Notes: generated from the sequence alone by a model not told the origin. Positions 23,741-37,265 are shown, counted from the stretch's first letter. The stretch: 64,000 nt of DNA from Mangifera indica (GCF_011075055.1 NC_058147.1:10478001-10542000), one strand, 5' to 3'. Program-made: numbers and translations.

Positions 23741-26700
23741 AGTTGTTATAACAACAATGAAAAAAGTTTTTATATGCCAAAATCTGGCACCCCTACCAAA
23801 AATTCATATGTCTATCTCTGACTATATCTATTAATAATAAATATTAATTTATGTACTAATAATAATATAATATTAAGTAATTGAATGATTTTGAGTTAAA
23901 AATAAAATAATACTCAATTATTTAATGACACATAATAATTAATAGACAAATTAACCGTTATTGTTAATATATATAATTTTACTAAGAGACATTATCATAA
24001 ACTACATCTAAGGTTTGTGTTTGTATTCTGTAAAAATAAAGTTGTCAATTTAATCAAAATAACCCTTACATAGCGTTAAAAACATATCATTGAAACCCTA
24101 TCATCTTAATATCCAATCGAATACTAAAACTAGATATATATAGCATTGCTCCTTCATCAAAGAACTAGGCTTGAGACGCCCTCTTACAGGCTCCATCTGC
24201 TATCATCTTTCTCATATCAGCTCCTCCCAGATGAGCCATTTGTTCTCGTCTTTCACTTTCTTAATTGCCTGATTAACAAATGAAAAGTTTTATCTTTGAT
24301 TTGGTTCTTTCCAAACACCATATCCACCCTGTTTACATGGAGTATATACACAAGTTAGCGCAGTCAGACTCCTTTTTAATTAAATTCATGGAAATAATAT
24401 AAAAAAAGATGATCAACTAGTATATAATAATTGGTTATATGATTATACATAACTACTGGTCACACCACCTATATGAAAGTCCATACACGATACAGACAAT
24501 TACAACCATTCCCCACAATCTCCCTAACGTATCTTTTTCATCCATATCACTCTTTACCAATTCAGAAGCATAGCATCATCCACATTTCTGTTACGTAATT
24601 ATGTGTTTTATAAATTCAAGATTTTACAAAGGTTAAAAGATGACATATTTAAAATTGGTTTCTGAAGAGCAAACCAAACCACCTTAAAAATATCACTTTG
24701 TTCATTATAATTCAATTGTTTCCAATAAGTTATATCAAATTGCACCAATAATCCAATATACTTTTTATTTGCACGATTTTCAGCATCAACACCAAACTTA
24801 GCACAACCAAAAGAAATGGCGCTTAGCTTTAGCTAAAGTCTTTTATTGCAGAACCTTAGTATCTTTGGCCCAACATGCTACAACAAGATAGGAAAAACAC
24901 TCAATATTAAACTGGAACCTGATTGCATCGAGATTTATTAAAGAATCCTTACCGACCTAGTGAGGGAGAAAATTCTCTGGCAACTTCATCTTTGTCGGGA
25001 AACCTATAAGAAGTATAAAAATGATCATCTTTTTAGCTCTTGCTTTCAACATTAAGGATTATGGCCTATAAAATGGTTGGAATCATGGCACAAGCTTATT
25101 TTTTGCTTTTTTTTGTTTACAGTACTGTCTCAATATTATGCGAATATAATCTAAGCAAAAAATTAGATAAATTGTTCTTAAAAGTCAGAAACAGTATCCA
25201 TATTGATGTGGTTAGAGGCGGCACCAAAATGTTGCAATTATGGATGCGGTTGTTCGAGATGTTAGTGTTGGGAGTAGACACAATGCAGAAAAATTGGTTC
25301 TTCAACTGTGGACTAATAGTAAATTTACAAGAGTAATATTATGTGCACCTAATTTTGAGTATCTAACTAAGTATTTAGATGATATATCTTTATGTGATTA
25401 AATGTTATTTTCTCATTATTTCATAATAACTCAATCATGACAATCATATAAATACTTAATTAGATACTCAAACCTTAGTGCACGTAGTTTTATTGAATTT
25501 ACAAATAAAAGACTTATATATGCAATTTATAAAGCTTTAAAATACAATAAAAACTATGTGTATCTATTTCGGATATACAAATATATATACACTTATATAT
25601 GTCATAATTGAGTAACTTTGAATTAAGAGTAATATAATACATAATTATGTGATGATACATATAAATATGTATATATTTATGTATCTAAACTAAGTACATA
25701 TAGTATTGCCCTTTAAAATAATAGATTAATTACATAATCGTTCATAGTAACACCAAATATATCTTGAGGAAAAGAGAATTATTATAAATATAAGTTAAAC
25801 AAAATAAAGGAGAATTGAATTTAAGGTAGAATTGAGGGAAAGAAGTGAGAGAGAGGAACAGTGTTTCTATATATGGATCCAGATGAAGAAGTGTGTGTGT
25901 GTTACAAGTGGAGATTGAGAGGATCTTTATATAGAAGAACTCGCTGCCCCCCACTGTACACATTTTATGTTTATCTTCTTCTTCTATTGAATGCATTCCT
26001 GTTACATTTTCAAACTTTACTGCATGTGGTGGAAAATCCACCAGGTATGTAACAAGAATCATATTTTTAATTCAGATTCACAATAAAAATAAAAAATTGA
26101 AGTAAAAATGAGGTTGATTTTAGACTTATAAGTACTAGGCACAACTACTCCTATCTTGTGCCAGCCGTAAGATTTCTTCATATTTTGCACAAAAATCCAA
26201 CTCAAATTCACAATAACAATAATAATGAAGAGTTGATGAAAGGAGGAGGTTAAAATTAGACTTATGCATAATAGGAGTAAAAACGCCAACCCCATGAATT
26301 CTTGACATTTCAACAATTCTTATTCAAATTCATATCAATTCTTGTAGAAATAAGAAAACACATAAAATGAACTTAATTGGATACAGAGGAAATTGCTTTA
26401 ATATTTAGTGTTTTTAAAGTTACTTTTTGCGAAAAACTTAATTGAAAGGAGTCAAAGGGTTAGGCTTCGCATAATGCTAGGATGAAAGTATAATAGATAT
26501 TATATTATGTGCGTCAGTTAAAATCATATAGACCCGCAGCTTGATTAATTTCATTACACTAAAGATTATTTTTCAATGTCATTTTTCAGATGAGAATGTT
26601 ATTACCCAGTATAGCACTAGTGTATTCAGATTTATTGAGTGGACGAAACAGAGCTGAAAAATACATCATTTTTCAATATCAAGTTTCCACTCAAGCATGT

Positions 26701-27063
26701 TTGCTAAAAAGAGAGTGCAAGGTCGGCTTATACTAAATGAAAAAATAACCACAATATAAGTGATTCATAAATAAGAATAGTTATCATGTTATACACTTTA
26801 ACAGCCCAAAAAACAATTTGGTAAAGTTACTTTCTTAGAGCATGATTCTATAGGAAAATTATCTCAAATCAAAATTTGAATAGGAACACCAATTCGGAGC
26901 TCCATCATTCTGAAATTTATCTTCATCTATCCCCCTAAGAATTTGATGTCAACAAGGCATAAGGAGCATTGAAGTCTCACCAGTTTAAGTATCTAGGGTG
27001 GTTGGAAATAACTTTCAATTGGATGTCTTCTATGAATTCATTAACATCTTCTGAAATGTGAAA
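23741..27063. other. Intergenic, AT-rich; two unidentified coding-like stretches
   Basis: The stretch is mostly noncoding. The - strand at about 24645-24865 is open for some 70 codons (see separate entry), and 24170-24300 has a short - strand frame (AIKKVKDENKWLIWEEL). Frames at 25040-25336 and 25742-26316 look random and hydrophobic. No RNA gene or repeat with clear ends is visible. Confidence 0.45.
24645..24865 (-). other. Unidentified open stretch, exon-like
   Basis: After a CTTTAG acceptor-like site the - strand reads LKLSAISFGCAKFGVDAE, then NKKYIGLLVQFDITYWKQLN and FKVVWFALQKP before a stop. Composition is protein-like, with charged, aromatic and glycine residues in a non-repetitive order, unlike the surrounding AT-rich frames. 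I recognise no family and there is no start codon. It may be a remnant exon of a lost gene or chance. Confidence 0.3.
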
Positions 27064-30000
27064 TCATGAAATCCTTTTAGCTAGGTTCTTATATCCACAC
27101 CCCACACATCTAAGTATAACAGTCCCTGTTGATGGATCTGGCCGAATGTCAAATGTAACACCCAGATAATCTCTGATGCTTCTGAGTGTTTCTATTCCAT
27201 ATGGTGATAACTTTCCAACACGAACCTTTGAAACATCTGGTTCACATAGTGCACAGAGAAGAAACAGCAAACCCTACAAACACAACATAATAGCTATTAA
27301 TGTCAGGAGATATAATAGATATATAACTGATAGAACACATCTCTGAGAGAGTGAATTTCATTTATTTTTCCACCTTTTTCTATTTTCTATCTCTCCAAGT
27401 ATCAATTTAGGAATCAAAGCTAATATGCCACAAAATCCTACAAATTAATGCTTGCCCTCCATCACATTGCTACAATGTTGAAGGCACCAAATTTCAACAC
27501 TGCTGAAGATACATACCCACACACACATATGAAACTTACTTGAAGCTAACAGCCATAGTAATTCTCAAGCTGAGCACAATGCTTTTAAGGTATTTATTTT
27601 TATTAAAGCATTATAGTCACTTCGTTTATGAAAAAAGAAGCTGAGGGAAAACCTTTGGATTGTTTGGAAATATAGCGCTCTACTACAGAGGTAGATAGTA
27701 TGGCAAGATTACTACTCCAAATAATTTGAGAAGATAAAGTTATTCCAGATGATATCATGAGGAAGCAAAGGGAAAGAAAAATTTATGTTCTTACTATTGC
27801 ATTCTTCAAAAGGTGTCCTTAAATAATTAAAATTATTCAAGACAAGTTGAACAGTTATTAGAACCAAAAAAAAAAAAAAAACAAAAGATTACATCACATT
27901 AACTTTGCTTCCTGGTATGCTAAAAATTTGAAGAAAAAACTACTTATCAAGGTTAAGGGGAGACAACATTAATCAGATCTTAAAAGGCATGCCATAAACC
28001 AAATGGTTCCGTCAAAAGAGCAAAGGCAGGAGGGACGGAAGAAGTTCGGAAAGAACAAGGGCATAACCGATTATTTATGGTGCTAAATTTCAGTCACCTA
28101 ATAATTTAAATCATGCAATTCCGATCAATAAGCAAAACCCAGAAATGGAAAGAGGTCCTTCAATATATTACCTAAAAATAATGACCAAAGGTTAAGGGAG
28201 TGCACAAATTTAGAACACTAACCTGGTGTGTCGAATCTACAACTCCACCTTTCTGAATTTCTTCAAGAAGAAATGAAGCAATTTCCTCACCAACAGTCTC
28301 TGGTGGCATCAACTCCTTCTTCTCATCATTATCAATTTCAACTGTTTCTCCTTGTGCATAAGATACTGCAGTATCAGTAGAAATGAAGCAACCAGAAGTA
28401 GTTTCTGCCACCAGTGAAATTCCATAACCAGGTGACCTGCCATAAAACCACTCCTTTTAATGATATTTATGTACTTTGCACATAAATTTTAATTTTAATT
28501 TTTTATATCCAAACCAAAAGAAATGGATGATATCTACAGAAAACATGAGACCATACTTTCCAGCTTGAGGACCAGCTTTATGATCAGTAAAAATGTGAAC
28601 ATCTGGAAGCAGATGATTAAAGATTCCACGTGCAGCATGAATCATGGTATTTTCAAACTGAGAAGACACTCTAGTTGAGTAGGTGACCCCTCTAATCCTT
28701 TTAACCATTCCTTCATCAAGCCAATTAACTGCCTGCACAGAAAAAAGCATAAGAAAAACATACAAAATACATAGCCTCCTATAGATTTCTTTTTCTTAAT
28801 TTCATGCACTTTCCCATTGCCTCTTGTATCTTATCTATTGCTGTTACAGTTTACAATGCATTGCACACTAAGGTTATGCCTTCAAATCTTTTTGGAAAAC
28901 ATTCTATTTACAGAGAACTATATTTCAATTCAAAGACTCACCGTTAACTTATCAACAATAGGAATAGTTACAATAACTTCTCCACCACCATGAGGTGGAG
29001 ATCCTCGACTCTCTATTTTCAGCCCCAGTCCTTCAGAAGGAACTCCAAAACGCTTCAGCATGGGTAAGGTAGTTGAACGGAAAGTGTCAACACATGGGTC
29101 CTTAGAATCATTTGTAATTCCTGAAACAAAAAAAATAATATTACATAAGGCAACACCATTTTAGTGACAAATATCACTCTAATGCAATTTACAGCAAAAA
29201 ACACATACCTACGCATTCCAACATATCATTGATTAATGCCATGGAAAGACTAAGAACAAATGCTTCTAATATAAATTGTGTTTTAGGTCATTTTTGGAAG
29301 TCTTCTTTGGTAAATCAGATAAGAGATTCTTTGTATTCCTAACATTAGGTGATGAGAAAACTACAAACTAACTGGTAACAAGCAGAAGAAAAGGATGTCT
29401 TCACATAAGACATTTCTTAAAATAAGGCACCAGTTATTGATACAAATACATTCCTGAACCAGGCCAGATGCTTGGTATTTGAAAAAATAAGGATCATATA
29501 TAGCTTCAGTTTCCAGACAGCATGCTACAATCCTTAACTATTCAACATCATCACTTACAATTTCTAAAAAATAAAATCATGGAACAGTCTGCTGTCCATA
29601 GACTTTTTCTAATTTAATGATCTATCTCATAATTCACTCTAGTTAATTCTACTCAACAATCAATAAATTGCAAAATTTCAAAAGAAAGTAAATAAAAGTG
29701 TCTAAGCTTAAAAAATTTCCTTCTAAAAATATCCAAACACAATTGAACTTCTTCCCACTAGGCAGCAACTAAAATGCATCATGTCTGGAACCCTAGGACT
29801 CTAGGTGCAGTAAAGAACAGGGGAAACTATATATAATTCCTCAGACACAAACATATAGAAGTAAATTAAATTTTCCCTTTGTTCCTCTATCACTGTATAA
29901 ATCAAACAAAAAGTTCCAGTCTCCACACTTTCTTTGCTGTTCTTTCTAATATTGAGTTGAATTAAAATTCTATCCCAACAAATTAGTCTGACATATCGCT

Positions 30001-30552
30001 ACAAATCCAATCTAAGAATAGCAATTAAATATAAGAATAAGCAAGCGAAAAGAATTCAACAAAAAATTAAAAAAAGGACAAAGCTATACCTTTGAGCCTA
30101 ATTGTGATCGGTTTCTTCGCAAACAACCCAATTATAATCAGGGCCTCCAAGAAATAACCAATGGACCTACTAACACCACAGTCATGCACTAAATTCCTCC
30201 CTCCAATCACTGTTCCTGGCTTGTACTTGATTTTCGTACCTGCCCATAAACATTCAATCATATCAAGTCACTTCCATAATACCAAAAAATCCAACAAACC
30301 TGCCAGCACAAAACTTAATAATTATGGAAAGTGACAGTTGAAATTACCCGTTTCATTGATTTCAACAACGCAGTCATCGCAGACTTTCTCGATGAGGCGG
30401 AGGAGGGAGACCTCATGAAGGCGGAGGCCAGGCCACGTGTCCTCGGCGCGGATGTCCTCTATGAGAACAGGAGTGTTCGCAAGTGTAGCCAATACCAGTC
30501 TCTGCCGGAAGCTCTGGCTTCCCTTTAGTCTCTTGTAGGTTATCTTCCCCAT
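27064..30552 (-). CDS. RCL1: RNA 3'-terminal phosphate cyclase-like protein (RCL1 orthologue), complete, six exons
   Basis: RCL1 is a nucleolar ribosome-biogenesis factor that acts with BMS1 in early cleavage of pre-18S rRNA; it resembles RtcA cyclases but is not known to cyclise. Exons on the - strand: 30348-30552, 30090-30239, 28942-29120, 28557-28732, 28223-28436, 27064-27273. They total 1134 nt and give 377 residues, the usual size of the family. All introns are GT-AG and the frame is continuous. The protein starts MGKITYKRLKGSQSFRQRL. It carries the cyclase family signature RGSPPHGGGEV at residues 157-167, VTYSTRVSS and HKAGPQAGK before SPGYGISLVAETT, and ends GYKNLAKRIS. Nothing indicates damage, so it is probably the working copy. 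Confidence 0.95.
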
Positions 30553-31494
30553 TCTCGCTGAAGGAATGAAAAGGAAAGCAAGTTTGTGGTTTACCCTGTC
30601 TGCTAAAACCCTAAACCAGACAGCGATAAATAAACCTCAAATAATTACTTTATTCTACCTATTTACTAATAATTAGGAAAATTTCCAAATTTACCCCTAA
30701 GATTTTGATAGTATATTCGTTTTAGTTTCGAATACTTTGGTCATTTCACCCAAAATATAGTGATCCTGAAATGTTTCAACACCGCCACGTAGAAATATTT
30801 CAAAGCTTTAACTGGCCAAAAGACTTGTTCCCGCTAGAGGTGGTAATGGGCCGAGTTGGGCTGGCTCCAACTCGGCCTATTAGGTTAATGGGTTGGATTA
30901 GGCCCAGGTCCAAATAATAATAGGCTTTCAAATCGGGTCGGGTTAGCCTATGATATATAAAGACCCAAAGTCTGGCTCATATAATAATGGGCTAGACTGT
31001 GCTTTCATTGGGTCAAGCCGGGCTGACCCATTTAAACAATATTTTTAAAAAAAATTTAATTTAAATTTTTAAATGCAAATTATTTTTCAATTAATAAAAC
31101 CGAAGACAGTACCCCGAAATATTTTATTTATAATTCATCACTTGTGGCAGAGGAATACCGTGGTTACATGATAAAAAATATTATCAATTGATAACATAGT
31201 ACAAATAAATTAATTTACATACTGTATAAATTATAAAATATAAATAAAATATATATACTATATAACATTTATATACTCATCTTCTACATTCAAATCTCTG
31301 AATTTGAAATCATATCTTCTTCCACATGGTTTTGTAAGTTAATTGAATTCTCATAAAAAAAGGTTACACATCTATATATGTCTGTGTACACAACCATGTA
31401 TAATTGGGAGATTTTTTTTCCCCGAGTTAGAGCAAGCCAAGAGAGTATGGATTTGGAAATAGATATACACCCCGTGTGGTATGAGATATACAGT
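30553..31494. other. RCL1 upstream region and repeat debris
   Basis: The first 100 bases should hold the RCL1 promoter and 5' UTR. Near 30825 lies GGCCAAAAGACTTGTTCCC, the left terminal repeat of Mutator-like family A. It is followed at once by AGAGGTGGTAATGGGCC and about 200 bp of GGGCC/GGTTGGGC-rich sequence, of the kind found at the ends of hAT-related repeats and also present at 35.9 and 37.3-37.9 kb. The rest is AT-rich with no gene. Confidence 0.5.
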
Positions 31495-31767
31495 CTAATA
31501 AATTTATTTTTAAAAAATTGATTAATTGGGTGATTGGTTAGTCGACCAAACACCCAACCAATCGATTTATTTTTAAAATTAATTGGTTGGGTGTTTGGCC
31601 GACCAACCATGGCTGGCTAACCAACCCATCTAGCCAACCTCAAATTTCAAAATCTTCTCCTTTTAAAAGTAGAGTAAAATTAAAAAACAGTTATATTTGT
31701 ATAACAAGAAAAAAGGTAATTATATATATATAAAAGACAAAAAATTGGCTTTTTAAATTAATATCCC
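31495..31767. mobile_element. Mutator-like MITE family B, partial copy
   Basis: This shares with 15840-16049 the CCAACCAA/TTGGTTGG-rich core, CAACCCATC, AGCCAAC and TCAAAT blocks, and a right end GGCTTTTTAAATTAATATCCC, close to the right terminal repeat of the intact copy. A matching left end was not found. Confidence 0.6.
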
Positions 31768-32114
31768 AATTTGACTTTCTAATACTGTTTTTTCATTAAT
31801 AAAGTTTAATTTTGCGTGGCAAAGTATTTTTATATTAATTAGGGGTGGAAAAGGTTTTAAGGCTAGACCTTGGGTGCGAACATGTTATTCACTATTTTTT
31901 ATGCGCAATCCGGCGAAAAGCAAAACATTAAAAGAATTTTTTGGAATGTGCAATCTTTCTATTAATATTATAATAGAAGTACAAAAAAATATTAATATTA
32001 GATAAAAAAATGAGAAAATTAAATAGTATAAATATTGAAATGAACTATTAAAAATTTGTATTTTTGGCACTAGAGTTATTGGCTAGCTCATTCAACTTTG
32101 CACTTTAAGATAGT

Positions 32115-32357
32115 AATAAATTTATTTTTATCTCAAAAAATTAATAAATAATAATTTTTCTATAATAAACTCAAGATTACTTCAGTAATCTTTAAATACC
32201 TAAGGTGAAAGTAGTAATCAGATTACCACATATATTACTTATCACGTCAATATTGGTAATAGAAGATTACGATAATCTTTTATTACTGACAAACCAAACA
32301 AAGGAATAAAAAATAGATTACCAAGATAATCTTAAAAACCTTCAACCAAACGCACCC
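32115..32357. mobile_element. Tourist-like MITE, copy 3, 5'-truncated
   Basis: From ATAAATTTATTTTTATCTC to the end AACCAAACGCACCC it follows the right half of the 482-bp copies at 5924 and 20373. The left half is missing. Confidence 0.85.
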
Positions 32358-33147
32358 TATAGGCTAACTATTATGATGCCATGTAAGGGTGAAAAGTTTT
32401 GATAACATAATTGAAATTTCTCTTTGGAAATCTCTAGCCTCCTTCCACGTTTCAAAAGATATCAATAAAACCCTGAAAGTATGAGTAATCATCCATAACC
32501 TCCCTTTAGATTTGGCATAAGTGATAACTTGAACACTTTTGATCATGTAATTGATGGTCAAGCAATGTAAATGATGATTTTATGAAATGTGGAGGGTGGA
32601 GGAGGATGATTTCTACTTTTACATGTTATTACTTTGTCCCTTGCTTACGTTTGCAGACAGATGAAAATGAAATGCCCAATTGTTATTCCACAAGCAAAGA
32701 AATATTTGAACATTATCTAATGACTTTAGATTACTTTGTCTAATATTATCCAACAAAAAAATATGAATATAATAGTTCAAAATTCTATTATTTTTTCACA
32801 ACAAAAATAAATAACATTATCATACTATTTTTTTAACTTTTTTACATATTTACATTACCATCAACTGAACATCTTTTCACCGTTTGATGGCGTCTTGTAT
32901 AATGTATAAAAATAATAATAAGATAATAAATACAATTTTTTACCATAAATAATAATGTAATAACATATTAATATTTATATATAAAATTATATATATAAAT
33001 ATGTTTAAAAAATAAAAAATAAAAAAACTATTGTGATGTCTAGATTCAATGAATCTCCTCAGTTCTCTACCAAGATAAGACCCAATGATTTTTGACTAAT
33101 GAAACAAATGAATCCCACAGGCATCCATTTCTGCTCCTTTTTCTCCC
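32358..33147 (+). promoter_or_regulatory. Upstream region of the F-box gene with a TATA-like motif
   Basis: AT-rich sequence without a gene. TATATATAAAT at 32989-32999 is about 150 bases before the start codon and is a reasonable TATA box, though such strings are common here. Frames on the - strand (32364-32561) look random. Confidence 0.4.
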
Positions 33148-34299
33148 ATGGCCATCACACAACCAGACTGGTCTACTCTCCCCGACCTCCTCCTCAACGC
33201 CATCGCAAAACGTCTCCCCACACGCATTGATGTCCTCTCTTTCCGCGCTGTCTGCAGCTCATTTCGACACTCAGTGCCTCCTCCTCCACAGCCCCTCTCA
33301 CCCCGCTCCGATCTTAATATCTCCTTTCCTCAAACCCTCACACCTTACCACTACGGAGACCTCTCCCTCGCCCACTCCACCATTTACGCCTTCCAACCCC
33401 TCCACTCCACTCAGCATATGGCCGAAACCTGGCTCCTCAAAGTCGAAGAATTGCCCTCCGGCAAAGTCCGAGTCGGGGATCCTGTCTTTAAACTTTGTTC
33501 CGAAAAGTTCTCCCAGTTGTTACCCAAATCTTTAAACTTGCTGGATTACCGAGTAAAGGAGATACTCAAAGTTTATAGGCTTCAACTACAGTCCAACAAA
33601 TTCGACCCTTCCTGTTTCAGAAAAGTAGTGATTTCTAATGAGGATGAGCTTGAGCTTGAAGTTATGGCATTAATCACAGGAGGCAAAGTGGGATTATGGA
33701 GAAGTGACAACAAAACATGGACGAACATTGCTGTTGGTGGTACTGGATTATATTTTGAAGATGTTATTTATCACAAGAAGAAATTCTTTGCCACGAGTTC
33801 GGACGGGCGTACAATAACTGTGGATCCTAAATCTTTAAACTTCGCCGAAATTGCACCTCCGGTGACAAAATCAAATGAAGGATTAATCTCCCTGGTAAAA
33901 TCGTTAGACGATTTGTATTTGATCAACAAATATTGGTTAGAGAAGTATAACAAATTTGGTTTGGGTTTCGAAGGCGAGTATGGCACTGTTCGTGTGGATG
34001 TTTTCAAGCTTGACGAAGTGAGGCGCGAGTGGATTAAGGTGAACCATGGAATTTTGGAGAATAAAGCGGTGTTTCTGGGTGAAGATTATTCGTTCTTTGT
34101 TTCGCCTGAAGACTTCCCCAGAGTGAAAAAGAATTGTATTTATTTATACGATAAAGATTTCTCTAGGTTGGATTTTGATTATCCGGCAGTCTGTGTTGTG
34201 AACTTTTACAAGGAGGATGAGGATGCCGGATGGAACTATGAAATGTCAAGTTATTCAAAGATTTTCTGGCCTCCTCCCACTTGGTTGAAGGTGAATTGA
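33148..34299 (+). CDS. F-box protein with DUF295 (KIB-type) domain, SKIP23-like, intact
   Basis: A single-exon gene for 383 residues. F-box proteins of this family are predicted substrate receptors of SCF ubiquitin ligases. The F-box occupies residues 6 to about 48 (DWSTLPDLLLNAIAKRLPT, then IDVLSFRAVCSSFR). The DUF295 beta-propeller-like part covers about 190-360, with ITVDPKSLNFAEIAPPV, VDVFKLDEVRREWIKVN, the family pattern AVFLGEDYSFFVSPEDFP, and KKNCIYLYD. It ends PPTWLKVN. The start CCCATGGCC has a good context for plants. A second + strand frame (33092-33535) overlaps in another phase and is a shadow. The pseudogene at 9903-10820 plus 15224-15335 is its paralogue. Substrate and pathway are unknown. 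Confidence 0.93.
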   Translation: MAITQPDWSTLPDLLLNAIAKRLPTRIDVLSFRAVCSSFRHSVPPPPQPLSPRSDLNISFPQTLTPYHYGDLSLAHSTIYAFQPLHSTQHMAETWLLKVEELPSGKVRVGDPVFKLCSEKFSQLLPKSLNLLDYRVKEILKVYRLQLQSNKFDPSCFRKVVISNEDELELEVMALITGGKVGLWRSDNKTWTNIAVGGTGLYFEDVIYHKKKFFATSSDGRTITVDPKSLNFAEIAPPVTKSNEGLISLVKSLDDLYLINKYWLEKYNKFGLGFEGEYGTVRVDVFKLDEVRREWIKVNHGILENKAVFLGEDYSFFVSPEDFPRVKKNCIYLYDKDFSRLDFDYPAVCVVNFYKEDEDAGWNYEMSSYSKIFWPPPTWLKVN

Positions 34300-37265
34300 T
34301 GAATCTCGAATGTCATTTGATGCTTGTAAATTTAATTATCACCTTGTGTTTTATATATAATGACTTAAGTAGTTATGTTCAGTTTTTTTTCACTTTGTTG
34401 GTATAAATTAGTCTTTTTTTTGGGAAGTATGGATAGAAAATAAAAAGGGTCAAGCCATTCATACAAGCAAAAATCACCTAAAAAACAACCAGTAAAGGCA
34501 ACAAGAGCTAAACAAACGTTGCACCATTGGACAAACTCATAGATTACGACCAACAACAAAGGCCTGTTATTTTTTCAAAAAGTATCAAAAGAAACCCAAA
34601 GATAGGGTTCAAGAGAATGCAAGCTAAAAAAAGGAAAAGGAAACCAAAACATCCTGAGCAACAAAGCTACAACCGAGGAAGAAAAGAAACAGCACGGCCA
34701 AACTGGATGCCAAGCAACAAACAACCAGGAGAAAGCCAAAAGGAGGAGAACACAGCCCAACGCACAGACAGGACTAAACGTGCAAGTTAGAATTTATGAT
34801 ATGATAGGTTAAATTACTACTCCTTTTTATTTATTTTTTTGTTGATGCTAAATTTCATTATCAACTTAGGCGTACAATTTTGAGTTTTATATAAGAAAAT
34901 TTACAATAATAGAGGTGAGAATTAGCTATTTATTACATTAGCCTGTATTAACGATTAAATGTAGGAGAGAAAAATAAAGATAGAAATAAATTTTAACATA
35001 GTTCAATCCCGTTGCTTACAAATTTATGTCATAGTTATTTTATTTATTACTAAAAAAATTATTAAAACAAAGTGTATAGTGATAACATAGAAAATTTTAT
35101 GAAGAGGCGATCTCTAGTAAAGATTTCTGAGTTTTTCTTGGGTGGAGGTGCTGGTAAATATTTATTACCAGCCTGTGCTTATTTGCATATTGCTTTATAT
35201 TTATTATAGGCACTTTAAGTGTTGTTCTTAATCTTGATTAATATTGCAGTAGTTATATTTAGAGGTTTTTTTATTTTGTTAATAAGAATTAAAAATTATA
35301 ATATGATAGGTTAAAATATTATCTCTTTTATTTATTTTAGTTATAATAAACGGGATTATTGTTATAATTTTTTAAAATAAAGATATATTTATTATTTTTT
35401 ATGTATAAATAATAATATATTATTATATAATTAAATAATTAAAAATAAAAAAAATATTTAATTATATAATAATATATTTGATGTCAAGACTTGATGAGAT
35501 CGTACGTATTTAAGTTCAGAGGGTTGTCAAATCAATACAAATGTTAAAGATTCGTTCGCGGTTATACCTTTTTTGTCCAAAATGAATGAGGATGAAATCA
35601 AGCCCACATACATGGAAAAGGCAACGAGTCCCTGTGCTAACGCGGTAGTTGTAACAAATTGTGGACAATTTTTGTAAAGAACGAAAAAGATGGTTGGGAA
35701 TATACCTCCGGATGTAGACGCCTCAATTCAGTTGGCCAAATAGAGGCAAGTCTGAAACACGAATTTAAAGACTAATTGGATAAGGTTAAGTTTGATACTA
35801 TAATAAATAAAATATTTTTTATTTTAATAATTAAAAAATAATTTATATTTAAAAATATTAATTAAAATTTAAAAAAAATTATTTAAATAGATCAACCCAT
35901 TCATATATAGGTCAGGTTTTACACTTTCAAAAATATATGAGTTGATCTGACCTATAGGCTTATTATTGTATGGGCCATGGGCCTAGTTCGGTCCATTGCT
36001 ATGTTTATTCGGAAACACCAATAGCCTTCTGACAATGCTAATGGTTACTCTTCCGATAGAATCTCTCTCTCACAATATCATGATGAAGAGTCTTCATTGT
36101 GAATGGGTGATCATTGGCAGAGATGTGACAAGAAAGACATCATCTTTATCGTGATTTCAATAGAGTGAGAGAGAAAGATTTCTTTGGGAGAGTGACCATT
36201 GCAACAGAGAAAGAGAGATGGCAACTAAATTTTGACACAAGAGAAGTTTGGTTGAAAATGAAATCCTAGAAGAAGGAAAATATAATTTTTTAAAATTTAA
36301 TCTTAGATAAAATTATTAATTTTTTTAAAATAAAGAGAGAAATGAGATAATATTTTATTATTTTTAATGTATTATATTTAAATAATGATTTTATTCTTAA
36401 AATTAACTAAATTTATTAATTTTAATATTGTATAAATAAGAGTTTAAATTTTCAATAAACTCTGGATGGGAATAAATCTTTTGGCCTTTAAAAAAAAAGG
36501 AAAAAAGTGACTGGTAAAATATTTTATTTATGAGGTTTGGCCTTATAAAACTGTTTTTACTTAATCCTTCTAATTAGGAATATTTAATTACGTAACATTT
36601 TAATCTTTTTCAGTTTTTTCCACTGCCAGTAAATGACTCAAAAACATGTCAAGAGCCAATACTATTTTCCATCAATTATCATTAGATAACAATTTATTTT
36701 TCACGTATATGAAATGACAATTTACTTCATGTTATTATACTCTATTACAAATTTAACCAAAAGGTTTCATTAACCCCGTTTCAACAGCCTTGATTTTTTT
36801 AATTCCTTTATGTTAAATTCAGAAGAAGAGTCAGTCGCAAGTGCACTCCAGGAATTGGGCAAATGTGTGAGAAATGCGTATTTCTAGTGACAATTTCTTA
36901 TTGGACGTCTTTTGTATTTTATAGGGTCAAGCATGCTTTAACTTTTCCAGAGGCAAAAGGCCGATGGAAATGTGTTATTTCCATAGGAAATTTTTTTTTT
37001 CTTGTATAATTAGACATTTTGAAGGAGAGGGTCCCCTGTTTCTGGTATAGTTTGCAAAATTGTTGCTCATGACAAGCTGGTTGGTTATGCCAGTCATGTT
37101 GAGAGTCTTAAGGTCCAGCTAGATACAGTTTATCAAATTAAAAAATATTAAGGCGGACAACCCATCCAGCAGTTATTAGTCATTGGGTTGACAATCCAAC
37201 CACTACATTATCCATCACTTTCTCTTTGTTTTTTTTTTTTTTTTTTCTTTTAATTTACTATAATT
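34300..37265. other. Intergenic with transposon debris
   Basis: Nothing coding is convincing. 34430-34790 is purine-rich with a Lys/Arg/Gln-rich frame of no recognised family. 35880-36000 holds another GGGCC/TAGGCTTATTATT-type hAT-related stretch. About 36000-36490 resembles the right part of Mutator-like family A and ends with AATAAATCTTTTGGCC, the inverse of its terminal repeat. Confidence 0.5.
36000..36490. mobile_element. Mutator-like MITE family A, right-end fragment
   Basis: It contains GAGAGAGAAAG-rich sequence, then TTTTATTATTTTT and TAAACTCTGGATGGGAATAA, and ends in CTTTTGGCC, as the element at 5678-6979 does near 6600-6979. The left end has been replaced by a hAT-related repeat. 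Confidence 0.5.

Noticed and set aside
33092..33535. 147-codon + strand frame overlapping the F-box gene
   Set aside because: Different phase, Pro/Ser-rich, no domain; the 383-codon frame has clear family motifs.
34527..34790. Lys/Arg/Gln-rich frame after the F-box gene
   Set aside because: Purine-rich low-complexity sequence with no motif; more likely repeat DNA.
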